NCBI GenBank assembly: GCA_945828175.1
Contig: CALZQD010000044.1
Location: 1 to 9,811 of the forward strand
Reading direction: 5' to 3'
From: an uncultured Bacteroidales bacterium
GTDB lineage: Bacteria > Bacteroidota > Bacteroidia > Bacteroidales > Muribaculaceae
DNA length: 9,811 bases
Shown: one piece after another, positions 6,562 to 9,811 of the stretch
How the letters are laid out: every line of letters starts with the position of its first letter
Position numbering within the stretch: position 1 is the first letter of the stretch
Notes under the pieces: model-generated
What the model saw: the letters and a program-made list of their open reading frames with translations, nothing else
The model's database searches: none
What the model was told of the DNA's origin: nothing
Made by a program: the position numbers and the translations under genes

Positions 6562-7449
6562 TCAGTCGATAAACCGCTTTGTCAGGTCGCCGTAGGCGTC
6601 GATGCGGCGGTCGCGCAGGAAGGGCCACCAGCGGCGCACCTGCTCCGAGCGGCCGAGGTCAATGTCGATAATCTGCTCGACCTCGCTGTCTGACGGCGCG
6701 CGGTAGAGAAATTCGCCCTGCGGTCCGGCGACGAAGCTGTTGCCCCAGAAGAGTATGCCGTTAGTCGCGCCCGACGGGTCGGGTTCGTGGCCGACGCGGT
6801 TGACGGCGACGAGCGGCAGGCCGTTGGCTACGGCGTGGCCGCGCTGAACTGTCACCCAGGCGTCGAGCTGACGCGCTTTCTCGTCGTAAGTATCGGTGCT
6901 TTCCCAGCCGATGGCCGTCGGGTAGATGAGAATCTCGGCTCCGGCGAGCGCCATGAGGCGGGCGGCCTCGGGATACCACTGGTCCCAGCAGACGAGCACG
7001 CCGAGGCGGCCGATTGATGTGTTGATGGGTTTGAAGCCTATGTCGCCGGGGGTGAAATAGAATTTTTCGTAATATGCCGGGTCGTCGGGAATGTGCATCT
7101 TGCGGTAGCGGCCGGCGACGCTGCCGTCGCTGTCGAAGACGACGGCTGTGTTGTGGTAGAGTCCCGGCGCGCGGCGCTCATAGAGCGAAGTAACGATGAC
7201 GACCTTGTTCTCGCGAGCCAGCCGCGAATAGAGTTCGGTGTACTCCGAGTTGAGGTCGACGGCGAGGCCGCATTTGTCGACGTCCTCGGTCTGGCAGAAG
7301 TAGAGGCCGTCGTGAAGCTCCTGGTTGACAATGAGATTGGCGCCGTCCTTGGCGAGCTTCGTTATCTTCTCGGCGAGCCGGCGGCGGTTGTCGGCGATGT
7401 CGCCGGTGTTATGTTGCTGTATTATGCCTGTGCGGATGATTCTGTTCAT
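6562..7449 (-). CDS. aguB: N-carbamoylputrescine amidohydrolase
   Basis: Cytosolic carbon-nitrogen hydrolase (nitrilase superfamily) that hydrolyses N-carbamoylputrescine to putrescine, CO2 and ammonia. The 295-residue protein has the superfamily triad: E44 in NQELHDG, K117 in RKMHIPDD and the nucleophile C154 in CWDQWYPE. The stretch PDDPAYYEKFYFTPGD and the C-terminal FLRDRRIDAYGDLTKRF are characteristic of the AguB branch, which distinguishes it from beta-ureidopropionases and other nitrilase relatives. Its ATG overlaps the aguA stop as ATGA (7446-7449), so translation is probably coupled, and the adjacent gene supplies its substrate. No residue is missing. Transcription probably ends at the hairpin near 6464. 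Confidence 0.95.
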   Translation of the reverse strand: MNRIIRTGIIQQHNTGDIADNRRRLAEKITKLAKDGANLIVNQELHDGLYFCQTEDVDKCGLAVDLNSEYTELYSRLARENKVVIVTSLYERRAPGLYHNTAVVFDSDGSVAGRYRKMHIPDDPAYYEKFYFTPGDIGFKPINTSIGRLGVLVCWDQWYPEAARLMALAGAEILIYPTAIGWESTDTYDEKARQLDAWVTVQRGHAVANGLPLVAVNRVGHEPDPSGATNGILFWGNSFVAGPQGEFLYRAPSDSEVEQIIDIDLGRSEQVRRWWPFLRDRRIDAYGDLTKRFID

Positions 7450-8495
7450 TTCTTGATTGAGTTTTTGGGAAATTGCATCGAGACGCAGTGGAGCGAGCCG
7501 TGCTGGCGTATCAGCGCGCGGCAGTCGACGCTCACGATTTCGTGGTCGGGAAAAGTGATTCTGAGCATCTGCGCCGCGAGCTTGTCTTTCTGCGGCTGAT
7601 TATAGACGGGCAACAGAATCACTTTGTTTAGTATCAGGAAGTTGGCGTATGTCGCCGGCAGCTGCTCGCCGTCTTCGTCGAAGATGGGGTCGGGCAGGGG
7701 CAGGCCGATGAGGTTATAGGGCGCACCGTCGGCTGTCGTGAGCGTCGTCAGTTGCTGCTCCATTCGCCTCAGCGGCTCGTAGTTGACGTCAGTCGGGTCC
7801 TCGCAGGCTACATAATATATAGTGTCGTGCGGCGCCAGGCGCGCCAGGGTGTCGATGTGGCTGTCGGTGTCGTCGCCGGCGAGCGAGCCGTGGTCGAGCC
7901 ACAGCACGCGCTCGAGGCCGAAGAAATCCTTGAGCCGCGCTTCGATTTGCTCGCGCGTAAGGTCGCCGTTGCGGTTGGGCGACAACAGGCACTCCGACGT
8001 CGTCAGCATCGTGCCGGCGCCGTCGCTCTCAATCGAGCCGCCCTCGAGCACGAAGCCCAGGCGGTTGACATAGCGTCCCGCGAAAACGCCGCTCTCATAC
8101 ATCCGGCGCGTCACCAGATTGTCAAGGTTGGCCGCAAATTTCAGCCCCCAGCCGTTGAACTTGAAGTCGTTGACCTCGAAGCTGCCGTCGGCGACAACGG
8201 TCGTTATAGCGCCCAAGTCGCGCGCCCAGGTATCGTTGGTGTCGGCCTTGATATATGAGATTCGCTCCTGAGGCAGCGAGGCCAACTGCCTGGCGACGGC
8301 CTCGGGCTCGGGCGTCACTACAATCAGCGCCGCCTGCCTGACGATGGCCGCAGCGATGTCCTTAAAGCACCCGACGACCTCATCGAGCATATAATTCCAG
8401 TCGGTCAGACGGTGAGGCCACGAAAGCATCACCGCGTCGACCTCTTCCCATTCGGCGGGCAGGCGTCGGCCCGCGTTGTTATTCGTCGTAGTCAT
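7446..8495 (-). CDS. aguA: agmatine deiminase
   Basis: Cytosolic enzyme of the peptidyl-arginine deiminase-like family that converts agmatine to N-carbamoylputrescine and ammonia. The 349-residue protein carries the expected catalytic set: D93 in NDTWARDLG, the EGGS motif at 151-154, H213 in DDTDSHIDT, and the nucleophile C337 in GSLHCVSMQ near the C-terminus. LPAEWEEVDAVMLSWPH (12-28) is the typical opening. The Thr/Asn-rich residues 1-10 are not conserved, but no later Met precedes the conserved LPAEWE block. It overlaps the upstream small gene by 17 bases and the downstream aguB by four. Agmatine itself would have to come from arginine decarboxylase or the environment; no arginine decarboxylase gene lies in this window. 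Confidence 0.95.
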   Translation of the reverse strand: MTTTNNNAGRRLPAEWEEVDAVMLSWPHRLTDWNYMLDEVVGCFKDIAAAIVRQAALIVVTPEPEAVARQLASLPQERISYIKADTNDTWARDLGAITTVVADGSFEVNDFKFNGWGLKFAANLDNLVTRRMYESGVFAGRYVNRLGFVLEGGSIESDGAGTMLTTSECLLSPNRNGDLTREQIEARLKDFFGLERVLWLDHGSLAGDDTDSHIDTLARLAPHDTIYYVACEDPTDVNYEPLRRMEQQLTTLTTADGAPYNLIGLPLPDPIFDEDGEQLPATYANFLILNKVILLPVYNQPQKDKLAAQMLRITFPDHEIVSVDCRALIRQHGSLHCVSMQFPKNSIKK

Positions 8496-8712
8496 TCAGC
8501 GATTGCCAGATTGAGTTTTGGTCTTCTAAATATTCTTCACAAAAATCAAGAAAACCCCTTTTCTCGGAAGTTCCGTTTTCGGCGCACCATTCTTTGTAGC
8601 TGCGCCTGAGTTCTTCATCGTCGGCGAGCTGGCGCTTGAATTCGGCTTCGGCGATGTCTACGCTTCTATTTTGGTTAAGCAGAGTTTCGAAATAATATGT
8701 CAGATCTTCCAT
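8479..8712 (-). CDS. small acidic protein of unknown function, upstream of aguA
   Basis: A 77-residue cytosolic-looking protein, with no signal peptide or membrane segment. It is strongly acidic: about 21 Asp/Glu against 8 Lys/Arg. It appears largely helical (VDIAEAEFKRQLADDEELRRSYKEWCAENG) and ends IWQSLNDYDE. I place the start at the ATG at 8712 (MEDLTYYFET). A longer frame from 8772 adds 20 residues read from AT-rich intergenic DNA, which I think is not coding. Its end overlaps the start of aguA by 17 bases in another frame, so the two are probably co-transcribed and coupled. The sequence reminds me of small conserved hypothetical proteins in Bacteroidales, but I know no function. It has two cysteines (in KEWCAEN and DFCEEY). 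Confidence 0.75.
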   Translation of the reverse strand: MEDLTYYFETLLNQNRSVDIAEAEFKRQLADDEELRRSYKEWCAENGTSEKRGFLDFCEEYLEDQNSIWQSLNDYDE

Positions 8713-8782
8713 GGTCGAATATCGGGGTGTGGTTTTTTCTTGTTTTTCGAAAATACATATATTATATAACACACGAAAACTT

Positions 8783-8818
8783 CAAAGGTTATAATTAGTT
8801 AAAACAGCCGGCCGCAAA
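8783..8818 (-). promoter_or_regulatory. possible promoter of the small gene-aguA-aguB operon
   Basis: On the minus strand, TTTG (8818-8815) lies upstream of TAACCTTTG (8791-8783), which has one base more than TAnnTTTG. The 23-base spacing is longer than in the other promoters of this window. The predicted start would be about 65 bases before the ATG at 8712. This is the best candidate in the 166-base gap 8713-8878, but it is weak. I found no clear TAnnTTTG box on the plus strand for the lipoprotein gene. Confidence 0.35.
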
Positions 8819-8878
8819 CAATACGGCGCTCTAAGTGTTTTATAATTAGATACTCAACTAAAAAAAATCGTTTCAACT

Positions 8879-9496
8879 ATGAAAAAGATACTCGGTCTAA
8901 TCGCATTTGCGCTGATGATGGCGGGCTGCAGCCCTTTCTCCCTGGTTAACAGCGAGACATACAACAACGCCGACCTCAGCAGTTATCACACCTTCAGAAT
9001 CGTGTCGCCGTCCGACGGCTCGCTTCCTCCCGGCATGGAGATGGTCACCTATTATAACATCACCGCCGCCATACGCGAGCAGTTGGTCGAGCGCGGCTTC
9101 GTCGAAGACCCCAACTCGCCCATGCTCATCAACATCGGCATCACCGTCCATCGCGAAATCCAGACCGAACCCGCCCTGCCGCCCGGTTATTTCACAGCCC
9201 CCGGCCCCTATTATACAGGCTATTACCCCTACTTTATGTATCCGCGTAACTACTACTGGGACAGCTATTACGCCAACGCCAAAGTCATCACCGGTATCTA
9301 TAAAGAGGGCGTCCTGACAATGGATATCGTCAACATCGTCGACAAAGTTCCGCTCTATTCAGCCTCCGTCGCCACGATTCTCGAGAACGGCAACGCCCAG
9401 TTCCGCGACCTCTCGGGCATCGCGCAGGCCGTACACACCCTGTTCTCGAAATTCCCCGTGCCGCTGCTGCCGCAGTATCGCAATAACAATAATTAA
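8879..9496 (+). CDS. DUF4136-like lipoprotein
   Basis: A 205-residue predicted lipoprotein. The signal peptide MKKILGLIAFALMMAGC ends in a lipobox with lipidated C17. The following residues (SPFSL) lack the acidic or lysine-rich signal that sends Bacteroidota lipoproteins to the cell surface, so a periplasm-facing location is inferred. The DLSSYHTFRIV strand (32-42), helix ITAAIREQLVERGFVED (61-77), the strand MLINIGITVHREI (82-94) and GVLTMDIVNIVDKVPLYSASVATIL (144-168) follow the pattern of the DUF4136 family. Between two strands lies an unusual aromatic insert (102-131) holding 11 tyrosines, with Pro and Gly. Function is unknown. It is divergent from the small gene-aguA-aguB operon and has no evident partner. 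Confidence 0.8.
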   Translation: MKKILGLIAFALMMAGCSPFSLVNSETYNNADLSSYHTFRIVSPSDGSLPPGMEMVTYYNITAAIREQLVERGFVEDPNSPMLINIGITVHREIQTEPALPPGYFTAPGPYYTGYYPYFMYPRNYYWDSYYANAKVITGIYKEGVLTMDIVNIVDKVPLYSASVATILENGNAQFRDLSGIAQAVHTLFSKFPVPLLPQYRNNNN

Positions 9497-9511
9497 CAAT
9501 CATGCGCAGCG

Positions 9512-9539
9512 TTGCCGCCCCAGTAGGGCCATAAATTTG
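9512..9539 (+). promoter_or_regulatory. probable promoter of the last gene
   Basis: TAAATTTG at 9532-9539 fits the -7 consensus. TTG at 9512-9514 is 17 bases upstream, shorter than the roughly 20 seen at the other promoters here. It would give a leader of about 20 bases before the ATG at 9566. Confidence 0.5.
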
Positions 9540-9565
9540 TCGTAAGAAATAAAATTGATACAGCT

Positions 9566-9766
9566 ATGAAATCAAACATCGTTTTAAGCCGGTATGTCAT
9601 AAATACCATCAACTCCCTTCCTGAAAACGAGCGGCTCTCGATAGCCTCTGCTCTTGCCGGTGAGATGATTCTCGGTGCCAAGCTGACCAATGAACTCAAC
9701 CCTCAGGAAGAAATGCTCTACAGCGTTATAAGAAACTTTATAATGCGCGATTCTCATGAGTATAAT
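9566..9766 (+). CDS. small protein of unknown function, 3' end missing
   Basis: Sixty-seven genomic codons beginning MKSNIVLSRYVINTINSLPE remain. The reading frame continues six codons (LSLIHI) to a stop, but these come from adapter sequence, so the true C-terminus lies beyond the contig. The visible part looks soluble and helical (NERLSIASALAGEMILGAKL), with no signal peptide. I do not recognise a domain. An A-rich leader and a nearby TAAATTTG box support the start at 9566. It follows the lipoprotein gene by 69 bases and probably has its own promoter. Confidence 0.6.
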
Positions 9767-9811
9767 CTGTCTCTTATACACATCTGACGCTGCCGACGAT
9801 ATGCAGTGTGT
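9767..9811. other. Illumina Nextera adapter read-through (not genomic)
   Basis: Bases 9767-9785 are CTGTCTCTTATACACATCT, the 19-bp Tn5 mosaic end used in Nextera libraries. Bases 9786-9799 (GACGCTGCCGACGA) complete the Read 1 side adapter. Bases 9800-9807 (TATGCAGT) occupy the i5 index position and are, as I recall, the reverse complement of Nextera index S506. Bases 9808-9811 (GTGT) begin the P5 segment. The match has no differences. These 45 bases should be trimmed. Confidence 0.97.

Noticed and set aside
6484..6693. 69-codon frame reading the 9-bp repeat as VIKVFKVIKVIK
   Set aside because: It runs from the lon terminator into the antisense of aguB; it is explained by the tandem repeat.
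7093..7599. 168-codon plus-strand frame over the aguB/aguA junction
   Set aside because: It lies opposite two genes with intact catalytic motifs and shows biased composition typical of antisense frames in GC-rich DNA.
8713..8772. Upstream start extending the small acidic protein by 20 residues
   Set aside because: The added codons fall in AT-rich intergenic sequence, and the extension (MLYNICIFEKQEKTTPRYST) differs in character from the rest. The ATG at 8712 gives a more plausible protein.
9767..9785. Tn5/IS50 mosaic end suggesting a real transposon
   Set aside because: It continues directly into the Nextera Read 1 adapter, an index-length 8-mer and the first bases of P5, which are synthetic.

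Overview
The window looks like a single chromosomal contig from a member of the order Bacteroidales; a gut Muribaculaceae/Bacteroides-type lineage is my best guess. Three things point there. Promoters match the Bacteroidota pattern TTTG/TTG - about 20 bp - TAnnTTTG (TAACTTTG three times, TATCTTTG and TAAATTTG once each). A-rich leaders replace Shine-Dalgarno sequences. The gene set (tpiA-SPOR-folE, long CTC-form L25, DUF4136 lipoprotein, aguA/aguB pair) is familiar from that group. This is ordinary core genome. I see no phage, insertion sequence, CRISPR array, tRNA or rRNA, and no gene-free stretch longer than about 250 bases.

Layout. Bases 98-853 encode triosephosphate isomerase. A strong 18-bp inverted repeat follows, carrying both a probable terminator and the next promoter. 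A two-gene unit (secreted SPOR-domain protein, folE) runs to 2029 and ends in a bidirectional terminator. Facing it on the minus strand is a translation-quality operon read from 3775 down to 2083: rplY (L25/Ctc), pth and an Hsp15-like S4 protein. Its promoter lies back to back, with near two-fold symmetry, with the promoter of lon (4023-6440, plus). Between lon and the next convergent operon lie a second bidirectional hairpin and four tandem copies of a 9-bp unit. The minus-strand operon 8712-6562 encodes a small acidic protein of unknown function, agmatine deiminase (aguA) and N-carbamoylputrescine amidohydrolase (aguB), tightly overlapped; the two enzymes turn agmatine into putrescine. A tyrosine-rich DUF4136 lipoprotein (8879-9496) and the start of an unknown small gene (9566 onward) complete the window.

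The last 45 bases (9767-9811) are not genomic. They match Illumina Nextera adapter sequence: 19-bp Tn5 mosaic end, Read 1 adapter remainder, an 8-base i5 index and the first bases of P5. The apparent end of the final reading frame is therefore an artefact.

I did not find a convincing new biological system. The most worthwhile leads are the symmetric rplY/lon promoter region, the hairpin-embedded promoter before the SPOR gene, the small acidic gene overlapping aguA, the aspartate tail of the Hsp15-like protein and the 9-bp repeat after lon.
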